Position numbers and translations under genes: made by a program. A stretch of 64,000 nucleotides of DNA from Eulemur rufifrons (Eukaryota; Chordata; Mammalia; Primates; Lemuridae), in NCBI RefSeq assembly GCF_041146395.1, contig NC_091008.1, positions 5,593,501 to 5,657,500 on the forward strand, written 5' to 3'. Positions 51,600 to 63,000 of the stretch are shown here, one piece after another; the stretch's first letter is position 1, and the number at the start of each line of letters is the position of its first letter. Below the pieces are notes generated by a model. It saw nothing but the letters and a program-made list of their open reading frames with translations. It was not told the origin of the DNA and did no database searches.

Positions 51600-51782
51600 T
51601 CACATTCTCAGAAGTCCACTAAGTCTTCTCCACGCGTGGCCTCACTCAATCTCAAACAGCAGTCACTGTCCTTCTGCCCATTTTACAGATGAGGATGCCG
51701 CAGCTGAGCCGGCTAAGGTCGCCGAGCTGATGAGTCGCAGGTTACAATCTGAACCCACGTGTGTGTTCCGACTCCAGAGCCC
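51600..51782 (-). repeat. MIR-family SINE, minus strand
   Basis: CCCATTTTACAGATGAGGAT, a degraded CTGAG core, AGCTGATGAGTCGCAGGTTA, ATCTGAACCCACGTGTG and CCGACTCCAGAGCCC. Confidence 0.75.
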
Positions 51783-51811
51783 TGACTCTTGGCTAGAATT
51801 CTTTGATATTT

Positions 51812-51955
51812 CCCCCATTCATTCACTCATTTTTCCCCAAATACTTATTGAGCACCTTCTAAGAACCAGACATTGTTCTAGGTGCTTGGGATACAACAGC
51901 AAGCAGATCAGATAAGAGCCCCTGCTGTGGACGGGGGTGCATTCTATCCAGTCTA
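51812..51955. repeat. Ancient mammalian repeat, family unresolved (second copy)
   Basis: CCATTCATTCACTCATTTTT, ATACTTATTGAGCACCTTCT, AGACATTGTTCTAGGTGCTT and GGGATACAACAGCAAGCAGA. Same family as 19312-19450. Confidence 0.6.
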
Positions 51956-53199
51956 TACTGCAGAGCTGGTGTGAAGACTGTTGCTAAGGTACCCAGGGCA
52001 AATATGTGAATTCGTGGACAGGCATGAGCTTCGTGGCTGTGTGTGCATTTTTAAACGAAATTCAAGGGGCTGAAAAGTTCCTGCTGAACTTGAAAAATGA
52101 GGTTGGGGTATGTTCTATCAGTTTTCCCTGGAGGAAAAAAGAAATCCCCCAATTTTAATTCCCTTCTGAACTCCGCCACAGGTTGAGATAAGGAGGGTGG
52201 GGTGGGTTATAAATCAACTCGGCTCCCTTGGGAGAAAAATTATAGTAATAAGCTTTAAAAAAAAATGACGATAATAATAAGCTATATGATTTCAAAGTGA
52301 CTTGCATTCCCCACCCCCTTTTGACAACTGAAATTGATTTTGAAAGGAAAGGCCATGGAGATTTTCGTAGAATATAATCCAGACGCTCTAAATCTAAACC
52401 CTCTCACCAAAGAGACTGCAGATCTGAGGCCGCCTGGGCTCTGTTGATAATGTCCTGCCCCATGCCCGACACACGACACCCAACGCCACATGTCACTCAA
52501 CATGCCCGAGAGTTCGTAGATGAAGGAAATAAAGATGGAATGATAATAAGACTGAAATCAATACAGCTTTCTTTTACATTTCCCAATAGTCCCAATCACT
52601 TCAAAGAAGCAGATATGAATATAATTAATGAACAGAACAAACACCAAGTGGAAAATAAATCTGGACCTTTTTTTTCTTTTTTTCTTTTTCTTTCTTTTTT
52701 TTTTTTTTTTTTTCATGAGCACTGCCAGAATGATGGATTTGGAATTGCAGACGTGTTTGTTGGCAAATTTGACTGCTCACTCCATTGCAAATGGTATAGC
52801 ATTTTAGGACAATCGAAGTTGCACAGGCCTGCATGCCCCTTAGGAAACATATCTTGCCAGAACTGCCTGGTACCCAACTAACAGAGACTTTATACTTTGA
52901 TGCATTCAGCTGTGTTCGTTACAATGCATATTATTTGAGTCAGTCAATTTATGTCTGCGTTAGTCTTCCAACCACCTCTCCGTTTGGCTGCTTCTGCAAG
53001 CTAATCCTGCTTTAAAATATGTATATTCTTAGAAAACAGACTAAACTGAATAACAATGCTCAGAAGAAATTCACACTTCTATTTGGAGAGAAACAGGAGC
53101 TCTCCCCAGGGCATGGGTTGGCTGTCCTTCTAGCTCTGTGTGTCCTTCCTTATGGAAGAAGTCTCTCGAATGTCCCGGGCCTCGGTTTCCTCACCGGTA
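51956..53199. other. Unrecognised stretch with T-rich tract
   Basis: No gene recognised. A T/C-rich tract lies at about 52668-52713. Confidence 0.4.
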
Positions 53200-53203
53200 G
53201 TAC
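53200..53203. repeat. 4-bp target duplication GTAC, left copy
   Basis: GTAC immediately left of the LTR, repeated exactly at 53756-53759. A 4-base duplication is typical of gammaretrovirus-like (class I) integration. Confidence 0.8.
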
Positions 53204-53755
53204 TGACACAGGAAGGTGGACCCCAAAGCTGAGGTCCGCTGAAGGCCAGATAGGTTCTTTGCTTCGCGCGAGAAAGAATTCAAGAGGAATCCGACCGAGT
53301 GAGGCGACAGCGAGTTCGTTGAGATAGAAAGGAAAGAACAACAGTGGCTGCCCACAGACAGAAAAGCGTTGGTGCCATGGGCTGCCCGTGTCCCTGGTCC
53401 CCTCTCCGCTGTGTGTGAACCAAAGCGGGGACTGTCTGAGTTTCTTGGGACAGGGGTAGAGAGTCTCTGGGGACGGGGCTGGGGGTCCCCTCCAATTGGA
53501 ACCATATAGGGCAATTTCCAGGGGTTGTCGTGACATCTGTCAACCGTAATGGCACTAGGGGGAGTTTCTCTGAGCATGCTAATTAATGCATTAAAACTCG
53601 TGTAACACAAGCAGTGAGGGCAAACTAAGGTGGTTTTCCATTGTCACCTGGGCTCCAACTGGTTTTGGCCGGTTTCTCCACTGTCTGTTTTATCAGAGAC
53701 CTTGGTTCCAAGGCTTATGACTCTATTGAGTTAAGGCCTGCCAGTCCCTGTCTCA
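53204..53755 (-). mobile_element. Solo LTR of a class I endogenous retrovirus, minus strand
   Basis: A 552-base unit with inverted ends TGACACAGG ... CCTGTCTCA and perfect 4-base flanking duplications. Internal text such as GAGAAAGAATTCAAGAGGAA, ACCATATAGGGCAATTTCCA, GAGCATGCTAATTAATGCAT and CTCCACTGTCTGTTTTATCA matches the antisense of primate class I LTRs of the MER4/LTR group. Hence the minus orientation. No gag, pol or env sequence is present, so it formed by LTR-LTR recombination. Exact subfamily not resolved. Confidence 0.82.
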
Positions 53756-53759
53756 GTAC
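53756..53759. repeat. 4-bp target duplication GTAC, right copy
   Basis: Exact match to 53200-53203. Confidence 0.8.
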
Positions 53760-53764
53760 TAGTA

Positions 53765-53990
53765 ATAATAATAATGTATTTAGTGGGTGTTCACTCTGTA
53801 TTACACTCACCCTGTGCTAAGGGGTTCACACACTTAGACCTCACAGCGGCCCTCTGAGGTCGTCCTGTGACACCCTCACTTTGCAGATGAGGACACTAAG
53901 GATCAGACAGGCACAGTGGCTAACTTGTCCTTTTTAAGAGTCCGAAGGCCAGGATGGTAAGCGAGGCAGCTGACTCCGGAGCCGCCATTG
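53765..53990 (-). repeat. MIR-family SINE, minus strand
   Basis: CACTCACCCTGTGCTAAGGG, ACACACTTAGACCTCACAGC, TTTGCAGATGAGGACACTAA, GGATCAGACAGGCACAG and GCTGACTCCGGAGCC. It directly follows the solo LTR. Confidence 0.72.
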
Positions 53991-55554
53991 GTCCCCACTA
54001 CTGTCTCAGGGCTGCAGTCTGGGGGGGCTCAGTCGTGAGTTCATTTACACAACCCTGGCTAAGTTGACTGCCTCTGTGTTCCAGCTTCCTGGTCTCCAGA
54101 GTGACAGTCATACCCACCCAGCTCCCCCCTCCTGCACTCAGGACATCTGACCTGCAAAAGTCCAAAGTCGAGGGGGACATAAATGGCGAATTGTGACGAT
54201 GTCTTTCCACGTGGCTGAACTAGAAGCAGCTGGAAAAAAAAATGTTCCTTCCGATTTCTTCTACCTACAATGTCATGAGTTCTAAAGACTCAAGTATGTT
54301 GGTCCCGCTGCTCCTCAGTCCTTCTCAGCCCATTATGGCCAATTTGTGTGACAAATTACCAGGTCTTTATAAGCAAAACCAGAAGAGCGCTGGTCATTAT
54401 TCCTAAACATAAACTATATGGAATCAAACTAAAGCATTAGGCCTTGGAGTGACTGTTTAAAAAGCTTGATTATTAACACCGACTTTCTATGCAGGATGAA
54501 ACTCACTGGTTTGTGCTCTGTGGTATGGGTGTGATATTTGGTACCAGCAACAACTCTAAGACTTCTGCCCTCCAAGGACTTCAGGGACATGAATTTAGCC
54601 AGAAAATGTCCCAGAAAGCCATCTCATCGTAAGACTTACACAGAGGGAAAGAGGAATAACAATTCGTTCCAGCGATTGGTCAGGAAAGATACACAAACGT
54701 CTTGAAATTCTTTTAACCCAATTCTAAAAAGGGAGATTATTTGCATCTTGAGTTTTAGTAGGACAACGAGAGGTAAGTCTTGGCCGACTAGCCGCGTTCG
54801 TGCACGTGACAGTAAGTGACAGTCCCGTCTGAGCAGGACCGACTATAACTACCTCAACCTGCATAGATGAACAAAACGTGCGGAGGTCTCGCTACTCGTG
54901 TGGGTCTGGCCGTAGGGTGCAGAGATCCGCACCTGGCCACGCAGAACAGCGAAATTAAAGACCTTGGGCTGGGCCAGAAAGGGGGGGAAAAAAAAACCCA
55001 CTCTCATTGGCAAACCTTCGTTTTTTTTTTTTTTTTACATGGCAAGGAAACCTAAGATCTAATCCGTAGTCTGCGTGCAAAGGCTCAGTGAGGATGATCA
55101 GAGCTTCCCGCTGTTCATTTTAAGCTTAGCCCCTCGAGGTGGGGCGGGGACGCCTGGGGACCAGCGTTTCGAATCCCTCAGTCCCTGGAAACGGGCTTCA
55201 GTACGTTGTCACTGCGGAGTGGCTGTGCCGATGACGGCTCCGGTAGGTGGCCTGGCACCTGTCCTCACTGCCTCTGCCCACCTGCTCCCCCCACCGCCCC
55301 TCTGCCAAAGGAAGAGGACCTGGCCTGCAGGTGTATGGCTCAGACACCTTTCAGGAAGGCCACCGGCATGGAGCACCCGAGGATGGGGACCTGGGGAGGG
55401 TTCAGACCCGAGTTGGGGGATGGGGAAGGGTCGAGAAGGTTCGGAGTGGGGGAGAAGATGAACCAATAGAGCAACAGCAAGAAGTGCCTTAAGGGAACAC
55501 TACCTACTCTTTCTTCCCCTCATTTATTCATTCATGTATTTATTTCTGTGTTCT
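53991..55554. other. Unrecognised stretch
   Basis: No gene or repeat recognised. A T run lies near 55021-55036. Overlapping ORFs at 55075-55492 are GC-rich and have no recognisable domain. Confidence 0.4.
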
Positions 55555-55680
55555 AGAGACCAGGTCTCACACTATGCTGTCCAGGCTGAACTTTTTTCCT
55601 GGGCTCAAGCGATCCTCCCACCTCGGCCTCTGGAGCAGCTGGGACAGGGACGGGCACTGCCACACCTGGCTGTCTTCTCC
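55555..55680 (-). mobile_element. Alu-related monomer (FLAM/AluJ-like), minus strand
   Basis: AGAGACCAGGTCTCACACTA, then GTCCAGGCTGAACTTTTTTC, GGGCTCAAGCGATCCTCCCA and a closing GCCACACCTGGCTG. Only one arm of 7SL-derived sequence is present, without a dimer linker. Diverged. Confidence 0.72.
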
Positions 55681-57250
55681 TTTATGTTTGCAACGTTGGC
55701 AAACGTTCCTACTAAGTGCTAAATTAAATTTTGCCATAGTGCTCATTGAGACACCACTTTGGTGCACACTATTTTCTGTCATTACAGGATGAAACTTTCT
55801 TTGTCGGGAATTAAGACTTTCCTAGTGTCTCCTCTGCGCTTTCACCAGTTCAACGCAGAGACAAACAATTACAGCAAAGGCTGTGGATGGAGCAGGTGGT
55901 GGCTTTTGCCACCTTGCTCTGTGCCTGTCTTCCTCCCCTGGCTTTGTGTTGGCCCTGTCATCTCCTAATGATCTGTTTCCCTATTTGCTTGGTGGTCTTA
56001 GAAGTTATAAGGCTATTATCTGGATCCAAATTAAGTTTCTTTTCTTTTTTTTTTTTTTTTTTTAAGGAAATAAAAAGAGAGTGGGTCTTTTGTTGGGAAT
56101 GGCACACTCCAGACTAATCAAACAGGAAAGACGCATAAAAGCAACTATGGTTTTCAAGATCTGTGCAGCCACCAAATCAGCCCCAAATCAACTCCAGCCC
56201 TGCCTTGGACGTGGCGGGGATATTCCGTGTTTTCTGGGTCTCAGGATTCACACCTGGAAAAAAGTGCGATCATGGCATTTACCCACCTCCGAGTGGCAAT
56301 CGGTGGGTTGATCAGTGCCCTGAAAATGAGACTCTGTTTAATGAAGCGTTTTATTCAAAGGTTCATTTGGCTAATAAAACCCCCGTTTTTCACTGGTGTT
56401 TGAAAGCCAGCCCATTATTCTTTCGATGTGGTTTGAAACCAGTTTCCCGGGAGCCGCGGCAAGGACGGGTGTGAATGGCGCTGACTGGGAAGGGAAGAGG
56501 CTCGTGAATTCAGATTGTCCTTAATGCTGAAATGAGCTGTAATGAAGCCCCGAGATCAAAGTGCTCGAGAAGCAACAGCAGATGAATGGGCCGCGGCGCT
56601 CAGGTCTCGGCTGCTACAGAGAAGGATTACGAAACTTCCCTTAAGTAGCCAGAAAGCTTTCCACGGGCTATCACGCCATGCATTTAATTGTTCATGGGAC
56701 GTGTGGACGATAGACAATTTTAGCGGATATATACATGGTCTCCCTCCGAGAAAACAGAGCTAGCAGATATTTTTCCACCAGAAAGAAAAAAGGCTTTAAA
56801 TGAGCAGCAAGAACAGACGCCAGGCCATTGCTGGCTCGTAGAGAGGGGGGACAGGGAGGCCAAGGGAAGAGGACAGACCCAGAAGGAGGGGACAAGAGGG
56901 AAAGGAGAGGGGAAAATGCCACCTCTTGCTCTAACCTGCAGAATAAGCGGGAGAAGCTAATCCCCCTTTTTAAAAATCCTGAACATGGAGCAAAACAGTG
57001 AACCTGCTCCTCAGCGAGGGTCCCCCGCTGCCCTGCATTGTGGGGGGAGAGGAAGCAGATGCAGGGGGTATCCTGCTCCAGTGTTTCACTCTCGTCCTCG
57101 AACGCACGTCTAGGATTATTTGCTTTACCTCTCTGGAAAAAGCAGAGACGGTTCTCTTAAAGGATGCATGAAAAATGAGCACCAAGAGTTAATTGGAAAC
57201 CAATCAAGCCCCGTGTGCATCTAACTGCTTCAGAAATCCTTCTGTTTGGC
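55681..57250. other. Unrecognised stretch with a possible conserved element
   Basis: Contains a T run at about 56041-56063 and the candidate element at 56325-56760. No gene recognised. Confidence 0.4.
56325..56760. promoter_or_regulatory. Candidate conserved non-coding element
   Basis: Repeat-free, high-complexity sequence with GTTTAATGAAGCG, TTTGGCTAATAAAACC, GCTGTAATGAAGCCCCG, GATCAAAGTGC (TCF/LEF-like ATCAAAG) and GCATTTAATTGTTC motifs. It lies about 500 bases from a CpG-rich islet. Function is inferred only. Confidence 0.3.
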
Positions 57251-57465
57251 CGATGCGTTTATTTTCAAAGCGGCGCCGAGCCTTTGCAGGGAAATTCCAG
57301 CTCTCGCAGCTGCACGACGTGCCCCGCAGGGCCGAGCTTCCTCGCCCACCTGCTCTTTGTGAGCCAGCGTGGACTTCCCGGAGCTGACAGCGCGCCAAGC
57401 CGGCTGGGCTCCCCGAACCGCCCGCCCCAGCCTCCTCCGGCCACCGCGGTGTCAGCGAGCACAGA
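57251..57465. promoter_or_regulatory. Small CpG-rich islet
   Basis: By hand count about 23 CpGs fall in roughly 210 bases of high GC content, far above the CpG-poor surroundings. That is CpG-island density over about the minimum island length. No ORF with recognisable domain starts here. It may mark a promoter or unmethylated enhancer. Confidence 0.45.
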
Positions 57466-59229
57466 CACACACGCACCACAAACCCCTGCGAAACGGGCAC
57501 AGCCACTCCACGACCACAGGCCAAAGCCACAGACTCCCTCTTGCCTCGCAGAGGACCCCGCTGCATTTTCTATGGTTGATCTGTTAACCCACCTTGGCTT
57601 CCCTGGGTGCAGAAGCAATTGCATTGAAAATACTCTTCGCAAAAAAAAAAAAAAAAATTTTTTTAAAACATCACACCTGAAAAAACCCTACACAAAATTC
57701 TTATTTCCTATTCCAAGTACAACTCCTGAAGTGACTAGGGGATTCGATCTACTTTAGCTGGGATGGTGGTGACATGTTTGTTTTGAAATAGCACCTGGCC
57801 AGGACTTTAAAAGCTCCACTTAATAGCTGTTGGTTCTTTTTTTTTTTTTTTTCCCTTCTCCCTCTTCTTTGTTATTCAAAGACATCTAATTGTGACTTTC
57901 TGAAATTTAAATATGGTTGCTACACATTTGGTTATCAAGCAGGAATTTCTAGGTGAACGCAGAAGCACATTTACTAGGGCACAGTGCCTGTCCCTTTGTG
58001 CCATCCGTGGTTCTATTAACTGGGGGGATTATGAGATCTGACCCCTGGCAGTGAAATTGCACCCTGTTCCCCTCTGCGAAAAGATTTCTCCTTTGTCCTG
58101 TCCCCCGAGACCCACTGTTACTTATTTCCCTTAGCAAAAGGGAAACGTTGCCCCAAATTATCTGCTTGATGATGACGATTTATTGGGGAAAATGCACAAT
58201 CTGTTCTAAACTAAATTTAATAAAATGTACATGGCATAACCTTTATTCTTTCTTTTCCCTTTCGACCTCAATACCTAATTTTTCGCATCTTTACGGTTTT
58301 CTCAGAGTTGACCAAGAATCTCAAAATAAGCTGATAAACAATTTGTGTGCCTGTCTTGGCAGGTGATGATGGACGAGGGACAGGCCATCGACGTCCACTG
58401 AGCCTCAGACTGCATCAGATTGGATGTTGTCACCCTGGAGCATCAAACGTCACGTCCTTTCTGTCCGTCTTTGCTAAGACTTCGAATACGTTTATGCTAT
58501 AGCATCACATCCTTTAGAGATTTATAAAATGCAGCTCATGAGTGTTACTCGGACAGCAGTTTAAAGATTTTCAGGGGTAGAGCGTGTTTCAGTGATATAT
58601 ACAATTAGCACCTATGGAATGCACGGAACCTGCAAACCCCTGGGTGCTTGTGAGGAACTGAATGTTCAGGATGCCCCTGTAGCTCTCATCTTACTTCCAG
58701 CCCTGCTGGCACGGTGGACTCACTAGTGACCGTCCTGTTGTCCCTGCCCACTGCCAGGCCGGTCAACTGCAGACAACGCGCTGCAGAGAACATTTCTAGG
58801 CAACAGAGGGAGTAGCCACGGGGCAGAGTGCTCTTCCCACACTCTCCCCTTCCCTCTGCCCAGGCAAAGCAGCCTGTTTAAGACTTGCGTTTAACACGCA
58901 ATGCAATTCATAGATCAATTGTCGATTTTCCTACATATCTATTCTTTCCATCTTGGAAACTTAACTGCTTCCTACTGAAAAATCCAAAGCAGCATCAATA
59001 GGAAGCTTATAAATTCTCATAGTGAACCTCCTCGAATTCTGTCTCACATGCAAAATCTATTTGGTGGGGGCTGTAAATAAACAAGCCCTCTGACTCCCGA
59101 TGCAATTCTCCCATTGTGCACTGTGGGCTAGGAGATCATTCTAGAAGTATCAGGAGCACCATGTGGAGTTTTAACCCAGCTCACAGTTGTGCTGTGGATG
59201 TTCTAGAAGATCTGCTTGCGGGTGTCTGG
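57466..59229. other. Unrecognised stretch
   Basis: No gene recognised. An A/T run (17 A then 7 T) lies at about 57641-57664 and a T run at about 57837-57852. Confidence 0.4.
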
Positions 59230-59300
59230 CTGGACTGGATCGTCCACAGCGGTGGCCTCACAGCCTAGCACAGTCCGTGGCACATAGTAAGTTCAAGTGG
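59230..59300 (+). repeat. L2 LINE 3'-end fragment, plus strand
   Basis: CACAGCCTAGCACAGTCCGT and GGCACATAGTAAGTTCAAGT match the L2 3' end. Confidence 0.6.
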
Positions 59301-59329
59301 AATTGTGTGGCTTCCCAGCATTTGTTCCA

Positions 59330-59627
59330 CGTCTCCTCCATTGGGTAGCAGTGTGCAGGTTCTAGGGGTTTAGGAGTGGACCCTCAACAGCCCAAACCCA
59401 TCAGTATGATCCTAAATTCCTACCCACGGCGATTGGTTTAAAGAGAGCACATGACCCAAGTTGGTTCAATAGGAGTGAAGCCCGGAATTTCTTTGTTAGA
59501 GGAGAGATGCTTTACTCATGCTTGGTAGAGTAGTATATAGACAGGAACATTTTCTACTAGGAAGAAAACCAGCCTGAAAACAAAGATATAATAGTACCCA
59601 GAGGAGACCCAGGGCTGAGAGAACTGG

Positions 59628-59659
<32 letters not shown>

Positions 59660-59815
59660 CCACAAAACAGCGCCCTGATCAGACTATTCCTGAAGACCAA
59701 AATAACCCTGAACTTTTTCATTCATGTAATTTAACAAATTATCTTCATTGCTTCAGCCACCATGAGCTCAGTTTTCAGTTATTTGCAATGAAAGTCTTCC
59801 AGACTAACACAAAAT
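59330..59815 (+). mobile_element. Old LTR-like repeat, plus strand, with an internal A run
   Basis: AATTCCTACCCACGGCGATT, AGCACATGACCCAAGTTGGT, TCAATAGGAGTGAAGCCCGG and a 3' end with TGCAATGAAAGTCTTCCAGA then CTAACACA. A run of about 29 As (59629-59657) sits inside it. Family not resolved, but it is the same style as 15419-15815. Confidence 0.5.
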
Positions 59816-60299
59816 GGTTCGTAAATATTTGAATGATTGCATGGTTCCATATATTATAACTTAGTCTGCATAAAAACCTGACATTATTAATCGCCACATT
59901 TCTGTTGTTAAAGTTTCTATCCTCAACAAGCTCTAGAAGTGAATTGGAAAATTGTAAAGTATTGGAGTTTCTGTCCCTGGTAACAGACCATTGCCCCGTG
60001 AGTTAATGGACAGAAAAATCAATCCCTGGAAATTTTCTATATGCTTCCATGGAAACAACGTATGTGACATGTACTCACTACACAAATATGAAGTGAGACG
60101 CAAAGTTTAAAATTGTTATGGTAAAAGGTTTTAAACAAATCCCCTAATGGTTTGCCGCGAGGAAGACAAGAACATCTCCAGAACTGATGGACTCGTTCTA
60201 GGACATGGGTCCTCTCATTTGGTCTCCCAGTGGCTCAGGTTACAGACTGGCCCAAGCCCTCGAAGGACCATCTCTAAGCAAAGTTAAGGGGTCCTCCCA
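59816..60299. other. Unrecognised stretch
   Basis: No gene or repeat recognised. Confidence 0.4.
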
Positions 60300-60455
60300 C
60301 AGATCCTGGGATGTGAGCTCTACAAGGCCAGGAACTTGCCTTGCTCTCCACTGCGTCCCAGTGCCCGGTGTGTGACGCACAGTAGGTACCTGTGTGTGTA
60401 CAGGTCATGACACATAGTAGGCTCTCAACAACCATTTATTGGGTAAATGAACGAC
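60300..60455 (+). repeat. L2 LINE 3' end, plus strand
   Basis: GTGAGCTCTACAAGGCCAGG, AACTTGCCTTGCTCTCCACT, CATGACACATAGTAGGCTCT and CAACAACCATTTATTGGGTA follow the L2 3' order. Confidence 0.78.
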
Positions 60456-60727
60456 TTGGGTCTCATTTGCACTAGTCTTATCTGAGCGTCAACTAAGGAG
60501 GAGGAGGACGTGCAGGGCGTGACTGAGTTAATTTAGGATTTCCCCCAAGCTCCTCTTTGATCATTTGGACATTCATCAGATTTCCGCATCCGTCTAAGTC
60601 CCTTTAGGATGCTCTTTGACACCCTGAAGGAATTTTCATCCTCGGAAAAAATCTGCCTAAAGAGAGACCCCAAATCAGGTGAGTCTTATAACCGAAGGGA
60701 GAAGATGTAACTGATCTTGTTTTGCTC

Positions 60728-60815
60728 ATTGTGAGATTTTTAGGAAAATCATTTCACCTCTCTGAGCCTCAGTTTCTCTCATTCTTAAAAGGGGAGCGTT
60801 GGACTGGATGAATAG
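60728..60815 (+). repeat. MIR-like fragment, plus strand
   Basis: GGAAAATCATTTCACCTCTC and TGAGCCTCAGTTTCTCTCAT resemble the MIR core. Confidence 0.6.
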
Positions 60816-60904
60816 CTTCATGGGCTGGGTTTTACAGAGCAGAAAGGGAGGCGCAAGGCCGAGGATGCAGGGTTCAAAGTCCTCCGCCCCCACCTAAGCA
60901 GCAG

Positions 60905-61125
60905 GGCCATCTAGAGTTGACTGCCCGATTGCAAATCACAGCCTTGCTGTTTACCAACCCTGTTATCTTGGGAAATTACTTCATTTTTCTGTGACTTAGT
61001 TTCACTCCCCTGTAAATGGAGATGACGACAATCCTTCTTTACAGGGTTATGGAGATTAAATGTATCAAAACATATAAAACCTGGTACATGGAAAATGCCA
61101 CACACGTTTTAGACATTATTAGCTG
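60905..61125 (+). repeat. MIR-family SINE, plus strand
   Basis: GCAAATCACAGCCTTGCTGT, TTGGGAAATTACTTCATTTT, CCTGTAAATGGAGATGACGA, ACAGGGTTATGGAGATTAAA and TGGAAAATGCCACACACG. Confidence 0.82.
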
Positions 61126-62395
61126 CTTTACGTATTGGAGTTCCCCCATCATGTTTGGGCTTAAAAGATTTAAACGTCTTCCGCTTCTAATCAAAACAAA
61201 AACACTTAAAATTTTTTAAGACGCTCGGTGTCTTTCATTAGAACATAATGGGGAATACTAGTTACAAAGGCCCGTTAGGGGGACGCTCACCTCCCCAGCC
61301 ACTGTCCCCAAGTGTCCCTGTCATTGGCGCCCCCCCCCCCTTGCTGCAGACCAGGCTCTCAGGTGTCTTTAACTCGGCACAATGGGCTGCCGCCACTCAC
61401 GTGAGCCCGCGTTTTCTTCTGAAGATTATTCTGCAAGTTGCATTGAGATGGCCTCTGTGTAGCCGGGCGTTTGACGCCCGGTGCTAGACAGAGAGGGGGC
61501 TCCATAGCTAATCGCCCACCTTCCTGCGAAGACTGAAGGAAAAGATAAATTTCCTTAACAGTGAACATTTCAGGGAAGGCATTTTCTTAACAGAAAATGG
61601 TGACTATCTGAAAAAGATAGAAACCTTAGGCAATTTTTGAGATTTGCAAGAAGGAGAGTGCCTGGTAAGTGCAAAATGCTTTAACATTCCATTTCTGAAG
61701 ATGCCACGTGAATCTCAATACAAGCTCAATGATTAGCATAATGATCCACACTAACAACCTTGCCCAGAAACTTCTTTATCAGCTTCCAGAACGTGGTGAG
61801 GACTGCGAGGCGCTCCTTCCTCCCCTCACCTAGGGAGGAGGTTTCTAGATAATTGACATCATTCTGCAGAACTGAGACTGTGGCATGATCCGTGTTTGGA
61901 CCCAGCCCCATCTCCACACCCCAACCTCAGCGCCGAGACCGTCCTCCTGCAAGTCCCATTTTCCTAGTTTGCTCCCGACACTGAGTGAGTACACGTCTCT
62001 GTTGACATGTGGCCAGCAGCTGAAACATTTTACTATTTGTCCTCCCTCATTCTCCCTGCCTCCTTCTGCCTCTTCCTCTTGTCTTTTTACCCTTCTCTTT
62101 CCCCCATTCTCTCTCTCTCTGCCCCCAACCTTGAGTACAACTGAAAAAAAAAAAATGCTTCTGCCTATCCCTCAGGACTGAGGATGGACGGGGACATACT
62201 CCTTCCAGAATGTGCCGAGATTAACCCAATTTGCAAGGGCAGGTAGGAGCTGTGAATATTTACAGGGGCGCAGGGAAGAAATGGACCCAAGCACAGAGAT
62301 TAAAGGAAGTGGGCGGAGGGATGGTGGAACTTCAGTGACCCCCAGGTGTCGCTCCCTGGGTGACAGATGCCATTAGCCACCAGCGCCTCCCTTTT
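61126..62395. other. Unrecognised stretch
   Basis: No gene recognised. An 11-base C run lies at about 61330-61340. Confidence 0.4.
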
Positions 62396-62518
62396 GGGGG
62401 AGAGGGAGGGGGAGGGGAGAGGGAGGGGGGAGAAGGAGGGGGAGGGGGAGGGGGGGAGGGGGAGGGGGAGGAGGGGGAGGGGGAGGGGGAGGGGGAGGGG
62501 GAGGGGGAGGGGGCGGGG
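62396..62518 (+). repeat. (GGGGGA)n polypurine array, about 120 bases
   Basis: Almost pure G/A on the plus strand, dominated by GGGGGA units with some GGGAGA variants, ending GGGCGGGG. Long uninterrupted G runs separated by single As fit G-quadruplex and triplex-forming sequence. The GEGEGE-type and PSPSPS-type ORFs through it are translations of the repeat. Confidence 0.95.
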
Positions 62519-62965
62519 TCTGTCCTGGGCATCAGGGGGAGAAGCATCCTCTCTACCTTGCCTCTATCCCTAGCTCATTTCTATCTACCGGTTGTTGGAG
62601 TTTTAGGGGTCAACTTCATAGAAACTTTTCCACAGCTGCATCCTGCCCCTGGCCCGGCTCAGATGGTGACTAATGACTCCGGGAAGGAGAAAGCGCAGGC
62701 TCCTCCCCACCCCCCACCAAGACCCCCATCCCCCCCCCATCCTCTAGACCTGTTAGAAATGTCAGGGATTCATTGCTTTTTCCACACTTGCACCTAAGCA
62801 TGTGGGAGCTGCTTCGAGGTCCAGGGTTTAAGAGTGGAAATGTCAAAATCCACAGGAGACTTTCTAGAACGTTCTCCTTTTGTGTTACAATTTAGATGGA
62901 ATAATTTAGAGGAAAATGCATTGGTTTATTACCGGATGATTTATCACTAGAACCAGAAATGCATT

Positions 62966-63000
<35 letters not shown>

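Noticed and set aside
58250..58372. Exon-like interval between a TTTTCTCAG acceptor-like and a GGCAGGTGATG donor-like site
   Set aside because: Each motif is common by chance. The enclosed stretch of about 60 bases shows no coding similarity, and no partner exons could be found.
62332..62797. Pro/Ser-rich and Gly/Glu-rich ORFs
   Set aside because: Direct translations of the GGGGGA array.
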